Source: an uncultured Robinsoniella sp. (lineage in GTDB: Bacteria; Bacillota; Clostridia; Lachnospirales; Lachnospiraceae). Taken from it: 64,000 bases of DNA. Every line of letters starts with the position of its first letter. Positions within the stretch are counted from its first letter, which is position 1. Positions 33,670 to 42,752 of this stretch are shown piece by piece. The notes under the pieces were generated by a model that worked only from the letters and a program-made list of their open reading frames with translations, had not been told where the DNA came from and ran no database searches. The position numbers were made by a program, and so were the translations under genes. Location: contig UQCR01000010.1 in the NCBI GenBank assembly GCA_900539655.1, positions 1 to 64,000 of the forward strand, written 5' to 3'.

Positions 33670-34581
33670 TTACTCCTTCCTGTGATGCTGTAATGCACGC
33701 CTACAGCGTTCTATGATGTTCTCTCTTAACCGTTTCGGCGATATAATTTCCACTTGATCCCCAAAAGACATAATAAATTCATAAAGCCACTGGTTTTCCG
33801 GCACGGATGCTGTCACCCGATATCCATTTTCCAACTTTACAATATCCTGATCATCAAAAATATCATATATACGATAAGCCATTTCCTCCGGAAATTGCAG
33901 CACTATTTCCATTATCTTCCCTATATCTTCCGCCGTAGGAAATACTGTATCAGGGATTTCCATCTGTCTGCTAAACTCCTCTTTTGTAAGTGTGATTTCC
34001 TTCATTCTGGAAATCCGAAAAAGCCTGTTCCCAGACCGGCAGCGGCAGTAAGCATAAAGATACCATGCTTTGTCTTTATAAAATAATTTCAAAGGTTCCG
34101 CTTCTCTTTTCATACCAGTACCGGAAGGCGAATAATAAGTAAAGGAAATGACCCTGCTTTCCAAAATGGACTGCTTTAAAGTTTGGAATGTTTTTTGCTC
34201 ATTTTCTCTGGAGATTCCCCAGCGTGATAAATCAGCCTCAATCCATTTTGTCTGGGCAGTTTGAAAAACAGCGCCCAGTTTTGTCAGAATATCCTCTGCA
34301 TCCAGGTATTGTATTGCGCCAAGACTCTGCAGCCCCATCAAAATTTCCTGCTTTTCTTTATCCGATAAGATGGATTTATGCAGGACAAAATGATCCAGCA
34401 GCTGGATTCCACCCTTTCTGCCCGCTGTGACATAAATGGGAATACCGGCACTGCTGAGCGAATCAACATCCCTATAAATTGTTCGAATGGAAACTTCAAA
34501 TTTTTCTGCAAGTTCCGGCGCAGTTGCCCGTCCTTTTTCTAAAAGATAATAGATGATTTTGAATAAACGCCCTTCGGACAT
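33670..34581 (-). CDS. HTH/WYL-domain transcriptional regulator (YafY family)
   Basis: 303-residue regulator. An HTH_11 winged helix (about 1-60, SIRTIYRDVDSLSSAGIPIY) is followed by a WYL domain (about 135-225, WYLYAYCRCRSGNRLFRISR) and a C-terminal extension. It resembles the regulator at 1797-2738 in layout. The ATG at 34581 follows GGGAGGTAAATCC. It is co-transcribed with the UDG-family gene. Confidence 0.88.
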   Translation of the reverse strand: MSEGRLFKIIYYLLEKGRATAPELAEKFEVSIRTIYRDVDSLSSAGIPIYVTAGRKGGIQLLDHFVLHKSILSDKEKQEILMGLQSLGAIQYLDAEDILTKLGAVFQTAQTKWIEADLSRWGISRENEQKTFQTLKQSILESRVISFTYYSPSGTGMKREAEPLKLFYKDKAWYLYAYCRCRSGNRLFRISRMKEITLTKEEFSRQMEIPDTVFPTAEDIGKIMEIVLQFPEEMAYRIYDIFDDQDIVKLENGYRVTASVPENQWLYEFIMSFGDQVEIISPKRLRENIIERCRRALQHHRKE

Positions 34582-34809
34582 CGGATTTACCTCCCTCAAT
34601 AGATACTTACTATCATAACATGAAAAACCTGACAACGTATGTCAATATTATACACATCGAACCTATAATATTGTGTAATAAGGAAAATCAGAAGAAGCAT
34701 AACTACAAATAGAGTAATGGGATTGTTCCAGCGGCAGGCAAAGACATATATTACGCATCGCCGAGTGAATACAGCTCATTGTTGTGCAAAATATGTTAGG
34801 AGAAAGTAT

Positions 34810-35334
34810 ATGACGATAAAGAGGAAATATTTTCAAGATATTCTTTTATATGGTATTATTGCTGTGTATTTTATAATTTTAATAGTTCTGCTATTTTTTA
34901 AGACAAGTTCATTCCGGTCAGTGAATTTAATGCCTTTCAGATTTATAGTGGATTATGTTATTAATGATGGCACTCTTGCATTTTCTAATGTAATTGGCAA
35001 TATTTTTATGTTCGTTCCCATGGGCATTTATCTGGCGCTGATTAATAACAAAAAGACTCTATTGGGAAATGTGACAATCATTTTACTGTTTAGTATAGCT
35101 GCTGAGATTTTGCAGTATGTACTCAAGGTTGGGACAACGGATATCGATGATGTGATTTTGAATGGTATCGGAGGGTTTTTGGGAATTATTTGTTATAGAG
35201 TATTATTTATGGTATTTAAAGAAAAAGTATACCGTGTAATTAAAATACTTTCATTAATTGTGGGAGGCGTTTTTATTCTTTTGTTCACGTGTTTACATTT
35301 TGGGGTCTTTGGATTTAAAATCCGAATCATATAA
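34810..35334 (+). CDS. VanZ family membrane protein
   Basis: 174-residue membrane protein with four to five hydrophobic segments. The VanZ-like core is NLMPF (about 38-42), NVIGNIFMFVPMGIYL (about 62-77), EILQYVLKVGTTDIDDVILN (about 106-125) and GGFLG. The family includes the teicoplanin-resistance protein VanZ, but most members have no known function. The ATG at 34810 follows TAGGAGAAAGTAT; the open frame to 34717 has no ribosome binding site. Confidence 0.88.
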   Translation: MTIKRKYFQDILLYGIIAVYFIILIVLLFFKTSSFRSVNLMPFRFIVDYVINDGTLAFSNVIGNIFMFVPMGIYLALINNKKTLLGNVTIILLFSIAAEILQYVLKVGTTDIDDVILNGIGGFLGIICYRVLFMVFKEKVYRVIKILSLIVGGVFILLFTCLHFGVFGFKIRII

Positions 35335-35394
35335 TATCTTATTAACTTTCGTTTAATTAACAATAATGAGGACATCAGACTGTCTGAATTATGT

Positions 35395-35445
35395 ACCGCC
35401 TCCAAAAGTCAGACTCTTAATCTGACTTTTGGAGGTCGGTTTTTA
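35395..35445 (+). terminator. Terminator after vanZ-like gene
   Basis: A 15-bp perfect stem (CCTCCAAAAGTCAGA with its complement, 5-base loop), extended by ACCG/CGGT, followed by TTTTT. Confidence 0.9.
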
Positions 35446-35524
35446 TCCATGTATGAATAATGATATGATAGAAACTGAGTTTATCTGCAGACTGAGTTCT
35501 TGCAACGCAAGATCTTTACGGTAT

Positions 35525-36667
35525 TTATTGAAACAATAATTTTGCCTGTTCCATATGTTTCATAACCGGAACACCAAATGGACATCGTTCTTCACATCCG
35601 CCGCAGGCAACACAGTCCTCTGCATTTGCAGACAATCCAAAATAGTGTGCCTTAATGGTATCGGGAAGATCCTTTTGCATAGTGGCTAAATCATAGAGCT
35701 TTTGTACCATTGCTATATCTATTTCAGACGGACATGGCAGACAATGGCCGCAATAGGTACACTGTCCGGAATATGCATGGCTTGGCGCCCCAGCAAGAAC
35801 CGTTGCATAGTCTTTTGCCTCTTCATCAGCTGTCTCATAAGCAACTGCCTGGTCAACGTGTTCTATGGTGTCATATCCAACGAGAACGCTGGCCACCGCT
35901 GGTCGGGTCAAAGCATAATGGAGACATTGGACGGGAGTCAGGGCTACTCCAAATGGTGAAGCCTCTGCCGAGAACAGCCTGCCGCCTGCATAGCCTTTCA
36001 TGACATTAATACCGACATTTTCACGTTCACAAATCTGATACAATTCAGACCGCTCCGGTGCGATTCCTCCCAGTCCATCAGCATATGTCTCATTGAAATA
36101 CTCTGTCATATCCTCAGTAGCCGGAAGCATATCAAATGCAGGGTTAATACTGAATAATATCATCTCAATTTCGCCTTGTAAGGCAGCAAGTTTTGCTACA
36201 TCCGGGTTGTGGGTGCTCAATCCAATATGATGTATGACACCGATATTTTTTAACGCTCGTACATACTCCATAAATTCACTCTGTATAATCTGGTGAAACT
36301 CAGCCGTTTCATCCACAAAATGTATCATTCCCAGATCGATGTAATTGGTATTAAGGCGGGTGAGCAAATCCTCAAATGCCTCTTTGACTTTTGTTATATC
36401 CCGCGTTTTGAGGTATTGTCCATCCTGCCAGGTAGAGCCAAGGTGCCCCTGAATAATCCATTTGTCACGCCTGTCCTTAATTGCCTTACCAATATTGGAA
36501 CGTACATTTGGTTCCGCCATCCAGCAATCTAAAATATTGATTCCGCTCTCTTCACATCGCCCGATAACATCCTTGATTTCTTCTAATGTATGCCGTTCTA
36601 ACCATTCTGCACCCAGACCGATTTCACTGACACTAAGACCTGTTTTACCCAATGTTCTGTATCGCAT
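35525..36667 (-). CDS. Aldo/keto reductase family protein with C-terminal Fe-S domain
   Basis: 380-residue protein. An AKR barrel (about 1-290) is followed by a ferredoxin-like region with two cysteine clusters, CTYCGHCLPC (about 305-314) and CVACGGCEERCPFG (about 352-365). The AKR fold is clear from MRYRTLGKTGLSVSEIGLG. At the active site the Asp (ILDC) and His (IHFVD) are kept, but the Tyr and Lys of the Asp-Tyr-Lys-His tetrad are not found (MAEPNVRSNIG and WIIQGH instead). A non-classical redox or electron-transfer role is possible. It is a single gene. Confidence 0.85.
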   Translation of the reverse strand: MRYRTLGKTGLSVSEIGLGAEWLERHTLEEIKDVIGRCEESGINILDCWMAEPNVRSNIGKAIKDRRDKWIIQGHLGSTWQDGQYLKTRDITKVKEAFEDLLTRLNTNYIDLGMIHFVDETAEFHQIIQSEFMEYVRALKNIGVIHHIGLSTHNPDVAKLAALQGEIEMILFSINPAFDMLPATEDMTEYFNETYADGLGGIAPERSELYQICERENVGINVMKGYAGGRLFSAEASPFGVALTPVQCLHYALTRPAVASVLVGYDTIEHVDQAVAYETADEEAKDYATVLAGAPSHAYSGQCTYCGHCLPCPSEIDIAMVQKLYDLATMQKDLPDTIKAHYFGLSANAEDCVACGGCEERCPFGVPVMKHMEQAKLLFQ

Positions 36668-36961
36668 TCTTTATCCTCGCTTTCCTGTACTGCCGTATTT
36701 TTATTTTACATCCAGTATAGCATATAACAGCTTGTTTTCATACCATTATATGGGTATTTTCTCCCGGGTTTCAGCGGGTTTTCAGAACATTTTAAATCCG
36801 AAAGAATTCGTTTTTGGTGAATCGGAAACAACTGGAGAAAGTACATATCCTCAGATATTTAAACGCACATTTTATTAGTTAACAGCTCATGAAATGAAGT
36901 GAGGTGCTGGAATGACGTGCATGAATGAAGTGTAAACAGTTTTAATCCTGCCGCTGTACTT

Positions 36962-38011
36962 TTATGGAATCATCTTTATTACTGCTTTTATCACATCGTC
37001 CTTGTGATTCAGATTATAATCCACACCCTCTATGACGTCTTTGAAATCATATGTATGGGATACAATTTCTTTTAATGGAATTAGTCCATTACTAACGGCA
37101 CTGATTGCCGCGGGGTAAAGGTTCCGGTAACGATACACGGAATATATAGTACCCTCCATAGCATTTAAAGTAGCGATATCCAGTTCCAATACTGGTTCAG
37201 GAGACACACCTACTAACGTTACTTTTCCGGCTCTTCTAATCAAACGGCAGGATTGCAGCGTTGTGATCCTGTTTCCGGCACATTCATATACCTGATCCAC
37301 CCCTCCTCTGGGAAGTGTTTTTACAAATGTTTCAATATTATCTGTTTTGCTGTTAAAGACTCTGGTGGCCCCCAGTTCTTTTGCTTTTGCGAGACGTTTA
37401 TCCAGGATATCCACTACATAAATTTCACTTACCCCTCTGGCTTTTAAGGACATCAGTGTAACCAGTCCAATACATCCTGCCCCCAGCACCACAGCCGTTT
37501 CACCCAGTTTTGCATTGGATAATTCACAGGCATGCATTCCTACCGCCAGCGGTTCCATCAATGCACCCTCTAACGTAGATACATGTTCAGGTAATTTAAA
37601 AGTCATACTTGCTGCATGCGTACAATATTCGGAAAAGACACCGTCTTTTTCCTTTGGTATTGCCATAAATTTTACTTCTTTACAGAGATTATAATGTCCT
37701 TTCAGGCAGTCTTCACATAGCCCGCAGGGAACACCAGGTTCTAAGGCAACCCTGTCTCCCACAGTAAAACCAGTTACACCTTCTCCTATGGCAGTCACTA
37801 CCCCTCCCGGCTCATGCCCTAAAACCAGGGGACCGTCCGGTATCCAGTTTGCAAGCCTTCCCTCAGAGTAAAAATGCAGATCTGAACCACATACTCCTAC
37901 ATATTCTAACTTAATTTGTAGCTCCCCTTTTTCTGGTTGTGGTACAGGCCGTTCCTCCCATTCCATTTTTAAGGGACCTGTCATAACTGCTACTTTCATT
38001 GTCTCTTTCAT
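36962..38011 (-). CDS. Zinc-dependent medium-chain dehydrogenase (sorbitol/xylitol dehydrogenase-like)
   Basis: 349-residue NAD(P)-dependent alcohol or polyol dehydrogenase. The catalytic zinc ligands are in GVCGSD (Cys) and GHEPGG (His-Glu). The structural zinc cluster is CGLCEDCLKGHYNLC. The Rossmann motif is VLGAGCIGLV and the coenzyme-selecting acidic residue is in VVDILDKRLA, favouring NAD. The order matches L-iditol/xylitol dehydrogenases. It lies downstream of the LacI regulator on the same strand, which probably controls it. Confidence 0.88.
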   Translation of the reverse strand: MKETMKVAVMTGPLKMEWEERPVPQPEKGELQIKLEYVGVCGSDLHFYSEGRLANWIPDGPLVLGHEPGGVVTAIGEGVTGFTVGDRVALEPGVPCGLCEDCLKGHYNLCKEVKFMAIPKEKDGVFSEYCTHAASMTFKLPEHVSTLEGALMEPLAVGMHACELSNAKLGETAVVLGAGCIGLVTLMSLKARGVSEIYVVDILDKRLAKAKELGATRVFNSKTDNIETFVKTLPRGGVDQVYECAGNRITTLQSCRLIRRAGKVTLVGVSPEPVLELDIATLNAMEGTIYSVYRYRNLYPAAISAVSNGLIPLKEIVSHTYDFKDVIEGVDYNLNHKDDVIKAVIKMIP

Positions 38012-38059
38012 TTTTTAACCCTTCTTTCTGAAAGTGATAAAATACCATTGTGCTATCAA

Positions 38060-38205
38060 TAATCACTAAATTAAATTAAGTATATTTCATATGGAATAAT
38101 GTATTGAAATTACTATAATTTAATTTCAAATTATGCATATTACTGGTATTATAGCAACTTGTATTTTGGAAGTCAATCAATATATTAAATTTATTTAGTG
38201 TTATC
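38060..38205. promoter_or_regulatory. Candidate LacI operator half-sites upstream of the dehydrogenase
   Basis: Two related motifs, ATCACTAAATTAAATT (about 38064-38079) and its inverted relative AAATTTATTTAGTG (about 38186-38199), lie in the 367-base region before the dehydrogenase gene. Both contain the ACTAAAT half-site found in the perfect operator in front of the lacI-type gene (39406-39428). No gene is visible in 38012-38378. Confidence 0.4.
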
Positions 38206-38326
38206 AATATTGTTTAGAACGAATTCACTAGTTACTGCTAAATATTATTAAGTTAATGTAGCTTGTAGATAACTATTTTTTGTTTGCGTTATTTTAATCT
38301 CAAAAATCCCGATGTGCAAATACGTG

Positions 38327-38355
38327 AAAAAGGACAGCCTCTTTCGAAGCTGTCC
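38327..38355 (-). terminator. Terminator of the LacI-type gene
   Basis: GGACAGC...GCTGTCC stem followed by TTTTT on the minus strand, 24 bases after the regulator's stop codon. Confidence 0.85.
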
Positions 38356-38378
38356 AATACTATTTCCCGTTTATATTT

Positions 38379-39389
38379 TTATAACCTTTTTACGCTTTCC
38401 CGCATAACCAGATTGGTTCCAACCTCGATTTTTAGGGACTGTTCTCTGGATTTTTCAATCTTTGATATAAGCAGATCTACCGCTGCAGGTCCAAAAATAT
38501 TTTTAGGGACATTAATTGTGGTAAGTCCCGGTTTTACCACTTCGCTGATAGGACGGTCATCAAAGCCAACTATGGAAATATCACCCGGCACGCTGAGCCC
38601 GAATTCCTGAATTCCATGAATGGCACTGCAGCCTATCAGATCATTTTCTGCAAAAAAGGCAGACGGATAATTTGAATTACTTTGCAAATAACTTTTTATT
38701 CCCTGCTTTACTTCATTTTCCGAGTATCCCAGATCTACAATGTATTCCCTGTTAAATGGCAGTCCAAGACGTTTTAACTGGTTTTTATACACCATATACC
38801 GCTCATCAAAACTGTTAATTCTCACTTTACTGCGCAGATATCCAATTTCTCTGTGCCCCATTTCATACAGATGAAGAAGAGCCTTGCTTGTACCCTGGGT
38901 ATTGTTGATCGCTACCGCATCGATATCATTTTCCTGGAAAGAATTATCCAATACCACAAAAGGAAGCCCTGAATCTTTGAAAACGGCAAGGTCTTCATAC
39001 TGCATTTCCACGGCAAATATAATTAACCCCTTGCAATTGGCAGCTCCCAGCAAAGCCTTCTGTTCTTCTATAGCCATTTTTTTATCCAGATAAATAAAAT
39101 TTAAGTGATAGCCGTATTTGCTTACACTGTAATTAATTCCTTCTAAAATGCAGGTAAAAAAGGGAGATTCATTGACGATATTTCCTCTTCGTTTATAGAC
39201 GGCAAATCCGATACTCCCGTTATTTGCCGCGTTCTCTTTTAACATATATTCACAGCCAAGCTCTTTAATCTTACGGATTATTTCCTGTCTCCGCTGCTCG
39301 CCAACACCAGGTTTATTATTCAGTACCAGAGAAATCGTTGCCGTTGATACACCGATCATTTCAGCAATGTCTTTTGCTCTTAATGCCAT
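38379..39389 (-). CDS. LacI family transcriptional regulator
   Basis: 336-residue repressor. The N-terminal LacI HTH and hinge (KDIAEMIGVSTATISLVLNN with KPGVGEQRRQEII) are followed by a periplasmic-binding-type sugar domain (about 60-336, FAENDLIGCSAIHGIQEFGL with VPGDISIVGFDD). The ATG at 39389 follows GGAGGTGGACT. A perfect palindrome at 39406-39428 just upstream suggests autoregulation. The dehydrogenase at 36962-38011 is the likely target. Confidence 0.92.
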   Translation of the reverse strand: MALRAKDIAEMIGVSTATISLVLNNKPGVGEQRRQEIIRKIKELGCEYMLKENAANNGSIGFAVYKRRGNIVNESPFFTCILEGINYSVSKYGYHLNFIYLDKKMAIEEQKALLGAANCKGLIIFAVEMQYEDLAVFKDSGLPFVVLDNSFQENDIDAVAINNTQGTSKALLHLYEMGHREIGYLRSKVRINSFDERYMVYKNQLKRLGLPFNREYIVDLGYSENEVKQGIKSYLQSNSNYPSAFFAENDLIGCSAIHGIQEFGLSVPGDISIVGFDDRPISEVVKPGLTTINVPKNIFGPAAVDLLISKIEKSREQSLKIEVGTNLVMRESVKRL

Positions 39390-39405
39390 AGTCCACCTCC
39401 ATTAC

Positions 39406-39428
39406 AATTTAGTTAATATTACTAAATT
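39406..39428 (-). promoter_or_regulatory. Palindromic operator upstream of the LacI-type gene
   Basis: AATTTAGT and ACTAAATT are separated by 7 bases, a perfect inverted repeat 17 bases before the regulator start. A further ACTAAATT follows at 39432-39440. The position fits autorepression. Confidence 0.65.
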
Positions 39429-39461
39429 TCTTACTAAATTGCAATAGGCAATAGAACTCCG

Positions 39462-39920
39462 TCAGCGTTTTAACGCATAAACAAACCATACAAGACCAAT
39501 TATGGTGATGCCAACTGACAATCCTACCGAAATCCCTGATAAAAATTGCTGAAATTCGTTGGCATTACTTCCTGCTTCATAAACCGGAACGCGACCCACC
39601 ATAATCAGAAATAAACCGATAAATAAATTTTTTTGTGAATTCAGTTTTTCCAAAATCGTTAGCAGCTTTTCAATATTTTCATCCGCTTTATGATTCAGAT
39701 TTTCCTGGTCGATTGTTTCGCCTGACAGTAATTCATTGACGGTAATATGCAAAATATGGCACAAAGGCTGATGCAGTGACCAGTCTGGCATACACTTTCC
39801 TGTCTCCCATTTAGAAACTGATTTATTCGATACGCCCAACATCTCAGCCAGTTTCTCCTGTGTGAGATTTTGTTCCTTTCTTTTAGCTGAAATAAATTTT
39901 CCTATTTTTATCTGCTCCAT
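39462..39920 (-). CDS. XRE-type HTH regulator with C-terminal membrane segments
   Basis: 152-residue protein. An N-terminal Cro/CI-like HTH (about 6-62: GKFISAKRKEQNLTQEKLAE, SNKSVSKWETGKCMPDWSLH) is followed by a short linker and two hydrophobic segments (about 100-112 and 128-148). It is thus a membrane-attached DNA-binding protein, a common Clostridia type. The ATG follows AAAGGTGGTG. The target is unknown. Confidence 0.85.
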   Translation of the reverse strand: MEQIKIGKFISAKRKEQNLTQEKLAEMLGVSNKSVSKWETGKCMPDWSLHQPLCHILHITVNELLSGETIDQENLNHKADENIEKLLTILEKLNSQKNLFIGLFLIMVGRVPVYEAGSNANEFQQFLSGISVGLSVGITIIGLVWFVYALKR

Positions 39921-40003
39921 TTCTTCACCACCTTTCCAGAATAGATATACCGGGTTTTCCCTTAGAAATCAATCCACCGGAAGTAGAATTTAAGTGGAAT
40001 CGG

Positions 40004-40804
40004 CTAATTTTCCACCATAATTTCAACTTTCACAAGATAATCATCCTCATCCTGCATAGCCATTTCGTTAAGCGGATATTCCTCATAGGCATCACCGGTT
40101 ATTCGTGTATTTGTTTTTTGCAAATATGCAAAAAGCCGTTCGTATACAGTATGTGATTGTCCGTATCTGCACTGTCCATATGCCGTCGCATAGAAACCCG
40201 CCGGCTTGTACCCATTCGTGTCATGCCTGGCTTTCAGGTAATATTGATATACCGGATCGATAGAATTCTTAAGCAGATTCTCTTTCGCAATCACGACACC
40301 CATTGGACAGCCAAGATCCATTCCCTGATCCGAAGCATAGTTATAAAAGGAGGTAAGATTTTCATCATCTGTTTGTCCTGCTTTAGAATGCAGTCCCAGA
40401 AAAACAGGCTCCCGTTTCTTTTGGACAATCCTAATTTCTTTCGTATCTGTGGTAAGTGCTTCATTTGCCATGTCGGTATATAACCTCATAATTTCCTGCA
40501 GGCGGCAAAGTTTTGTAATCTCAGCCTGGATTTTTTCTTCTTGTATCTGAAACAGCGAAATCATCTGTTCCGGCGTTCTGCTGCTTGCATAGTGTTTGAT
40601 CTCTTCAATCCCAATTCCAAGCTCCCGCAGCGAGACTATGAGATATGCAGATCCGAGCTGGCGGCGTGTATAATAGCGGTAATCATTGGCTCCCCGGTGT
40701 TCCGGAACCAGCAGTCCAATCTTATCGTAGAAAATTAAATTGGCACGTTTTATTCCGGTGAGTTTTGCAAATTCACTGATTGTCATATATGGATTATTTT
40801 TCAT
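40004..40804 (-). CDS. MerR family regulator with GyrI-like effector domain
   Basis: 266-residue BmrR-type regulator. The N-terminal HTH (about 5-75: MTISEFAKLTGIKRANLIFY, KIGLLVPEH, YRYYTRRQLGSAYLI) is followed by a coiled linker and a C-terminal effector domain (about 115-266). The start follows CCGGAGGTAATAAA. It is divergent from the heterodimeric ABC exporter, whose promoter has a 19-base spacer and a dyad (40934-40964). It shares its architecture with the MerR at 26258-27073. Confidence 0.88.
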   Translation of the reverse strand: MKNNPYMTISEFAKLTGIKRANLIFYDKIGLLVPEHRGANDYRYYTRRQLGSAYLIVSLRELGIGIEEIKHYASSRTPEQMISLFQIQEEKIQAEITKLCRLQEIMRLYTDMANEALTTDTKEIRIVQKKREPVFLGLHSKAGQTDDENLTSFYNYASDQGMDLGCPMGVVIAKENLLKNSIDPVYQYYLKARHDTNGYKPAGFYATAYGQCRYGQSHTVYERLFAYLQKTNTRITGDAYEEYPLNEMAMQDEDDYLVKVEIMVEN

Positions 40805-40933
40805 TTTATTACCTCCGGAAGTCCATTATTTTTAAATTTACAAATGATACATGTCTATTTACTATCTGCCGTGTTGTCTCTAAATAGCTTCTGGTATATA
40901 TTGTAAAATTTATGTAAATTCTCAAAAAAACAC

Positions 40934-40964
40934 TTGACTATAAAGTTACTTCATAGTTTATAGT
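40934..40964 (+). promoter_or_regulatory. MerR-type promoter of the ABC exporter operon
   Basis: TTGACT (40934-40939) and TATAGT (40959-40964) are separated by 19 bases. The dyad CTATAAAGT-T-ACTTCATAG lies in the spacer and shares AGTTACT with the MATE promoter at 27133. Activation by the divergent MerR regulator is likely. Confidence 0.78.
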
Positions 40965-41015
40965 ACCATTTAGTGGCAGAAGAAGCAACTTATTTATTAC
41001 ATGATGGAGGTAATT

Positions 41016-42752
41016 ATGACTTTATTAAAATCTTTTTTTAGAAAAAACAAAGGAAAATCAGTCCTTATGTTACTCTTTATGTTGGGGCAGGTAGCGGGGA
41101 CCCTGTATATACCGTTTTTGATTGCAGGTATCGTAGATAAGGGCATTATGATGGAGGATATGAATGCTATTCTTTCTATTGGAATACAAATGCTGGTCAC
41201 TGCACTGATTACAACAATTATTGCAGTGCTGGGGAGCTATTACTCCGCGGATCTGGCAGCGGCTTTCGGCAGGGATATGCGAAATGCCATCTTCTGCAAA
41301 AGCCAGGACCTGTCTCTTAGAGAATTTGACAGTTACGGGGTTTCGTCCATGATCACACGGACCACATCGGATATTTCCGTGCTGCAGCAAAGCCTTGGAA
41401 TGATCTTCCAGCTGGTTGTCCCGGCCCCTTTGATGGTGATTTCGTCAATCCTGATGACTGCAAGCGTAAATTTACCGCTGACTTTGATTCCGATACTCTG
41501 CGTTGCATTATTTTTATTACTTGCATGGATTATACTGAAAAAATCAGGCCCCCTCTCGGCGCAGATACAGCGTCGGATGGATCATATTAATCAGGTTGTT
41601 CGGGAATCCATTACGGGCGTTCGGGTTATAAGGGCATTTGACAATGGTACTTATGAACAGCACCGCTGTGATAAAGCTTTTGCGGGATATGCAGATAATA
41701 TGATTAAACTGAATAAACTGTTTGCATTTCTCAATCCTACCGTATGGCTGGTAATGGGGCTTTCTATGGCTGCAATTGTCTGGTTTGGAGGCTTGATGTC
41801 CTTACAGGGAACCATGCAGATCGGAGAAATTACCGCAGTCACCGAATATACGATTATGACATTGGCATATCTGATAATGGCAGCGTTATCCTGCGTGACC
41901 CTTCCAAAGATGAAATCCTGTCTGGACCGGTTAGAAGATGTGCTTCACATGGTACCGGAAATTAAAGACAGCAAAATACAAAGCAGCCCTGCGGGTGAGA
42001 ATAAGCCGGCTGTTCAATTCGACCATGTGACATTTTCATACAATGGCGCAGAAGAACCGGTTTTAGAAAACCTTAACTTTTCCTGCTATGCAGGGAAGAC
42101 TACCGCAATCATTGGGGGAACAGGCTCTGGAAAGAGTACCATTGCCAATCTGCTCCTGCGCCTGCACGATATCAATTCAGGTAAAATCAGTTTAAACGGA
42201 ACCGATATCCGTACACTGTCCCAGGAAAAACTCCGGGAAAATATCGGATATGTACCGCAAAAAGCATTTTTATTCAGCGGCACAATTGCAGATAATCTGC
42301 GTATGGGATGTAAAACTGCCACGAAAACACAAATGCGGAAAGCACTTCGCATATCCCAGGCAGAGCACTTTGTAGATGGATTGCACCATGGGTTGAATGC
42401 ACCGGTATCCCAGGGCGGCTCTAATTTTTCCGGTGGACAGAAGCAAAGATTATCCATTGCCCGGGCATTAATTAAGGAAGCCCCGGTTCTGGTTTTCGAT
42501 GACAGCTTTTCGGCTCTTGATTTTAAAACAGATGCCGCTCTGCGCAGAGCATTAAAAAAGGAAACGCCACAGACTGCGAAGATCATAATTGCCCAGAGGA
42601 TCAGCACAATTATGGATGCTGACCAGATCATTGTACTGGATGAAGGCAAAATTGCAGGAATTGGCAAACATCCGGCTTTAATGCGAAATTGCCAGGTATA
42701 TCAGGCAATTGCAAAAAGCCAGTTATCATTAGAGGAGGTTACTGCAGTATGA
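41016..42752 (+). CDS. ABC exporter half-transporter (degenerate-site subunit)
   Basis: 578-residue half-transporter. An N-terminal six-helix domain (about 15-300) is followed by an ATPase with Walker A GGTGSGKST, signature FSGGQKQRLSIARA and Walker B VLVFDDSFSALD. The catalytic Glu after Walker B is Asp, which marks the non-hydrolysing site of heterodimeric exporters such as BmrC/TM287. The ATG at 41016 follows GGAGGTAATT; the in-frame ATG at 41001 is upstream of that site. Its stop overlaps the next gene's start (ATGA). Confidence 0.92.
   Translation: MTLLKSFFRKNKGKSVLMLLFMLGQVAGTLYIPFLIAGIVDKGIMMEDMNAILSIGIQMLVTALITTIIAVLGSYYSADLAAAFGRDMRNAIFCKSQDLSLREFDSYGVSSMITRTTSDISVLQQSLGMIFQLVVPAPLMVISSILMTASVNLPLTLIPILCVALFLLLAWIILKKSGPLSAQIQRRMDHINQVVRESITGVRVIRAFDNGTYEQHRCDKAFAGYADNMIKLNKLFAFLNPTVWLVMGLSMAAIVWFGGLMSLQGTMQIGEITAVTEYTIMTLAYLIMAALSCVTLPKMKSCLDRLEDVLHMVPEIKDSKIQSSPAGENKPAVQFDHVTFSYNGAEEPVLENLNFSCYAGKTTAIIGGTGSGKSTIANLLLRLHDINSGKISLNGTDIRTLSQEKLRENIGYVPQKAFLFSGTIADNLRMGCKTATKTQMRKALRISQAEHFVDGLHHGLNAPVSQGGSNFSGGQKQRLSIARALIKEAPVLVFDDSFSALDFKTDAALRRALKKETPQTAKIIIAQRISTIMDADQIIVLDEGKIAGIGKHPALMRNCQVYQAIAKSQLSLEEVTAV

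Noticed and set aside
36722..36878. Short plus-strand frame ending in NPKEFVFGES-like sequence
   Set aside because: No start signal and no resemblance I can support; most of the longer frame overlaps the aldo/keto reductase gene in antisense.
42086..42667. 193-codon minus-strand frame
   Set aside because: Antisense shadow of the ABC ATPase domain; its motifs all read correctly on the plus strand.
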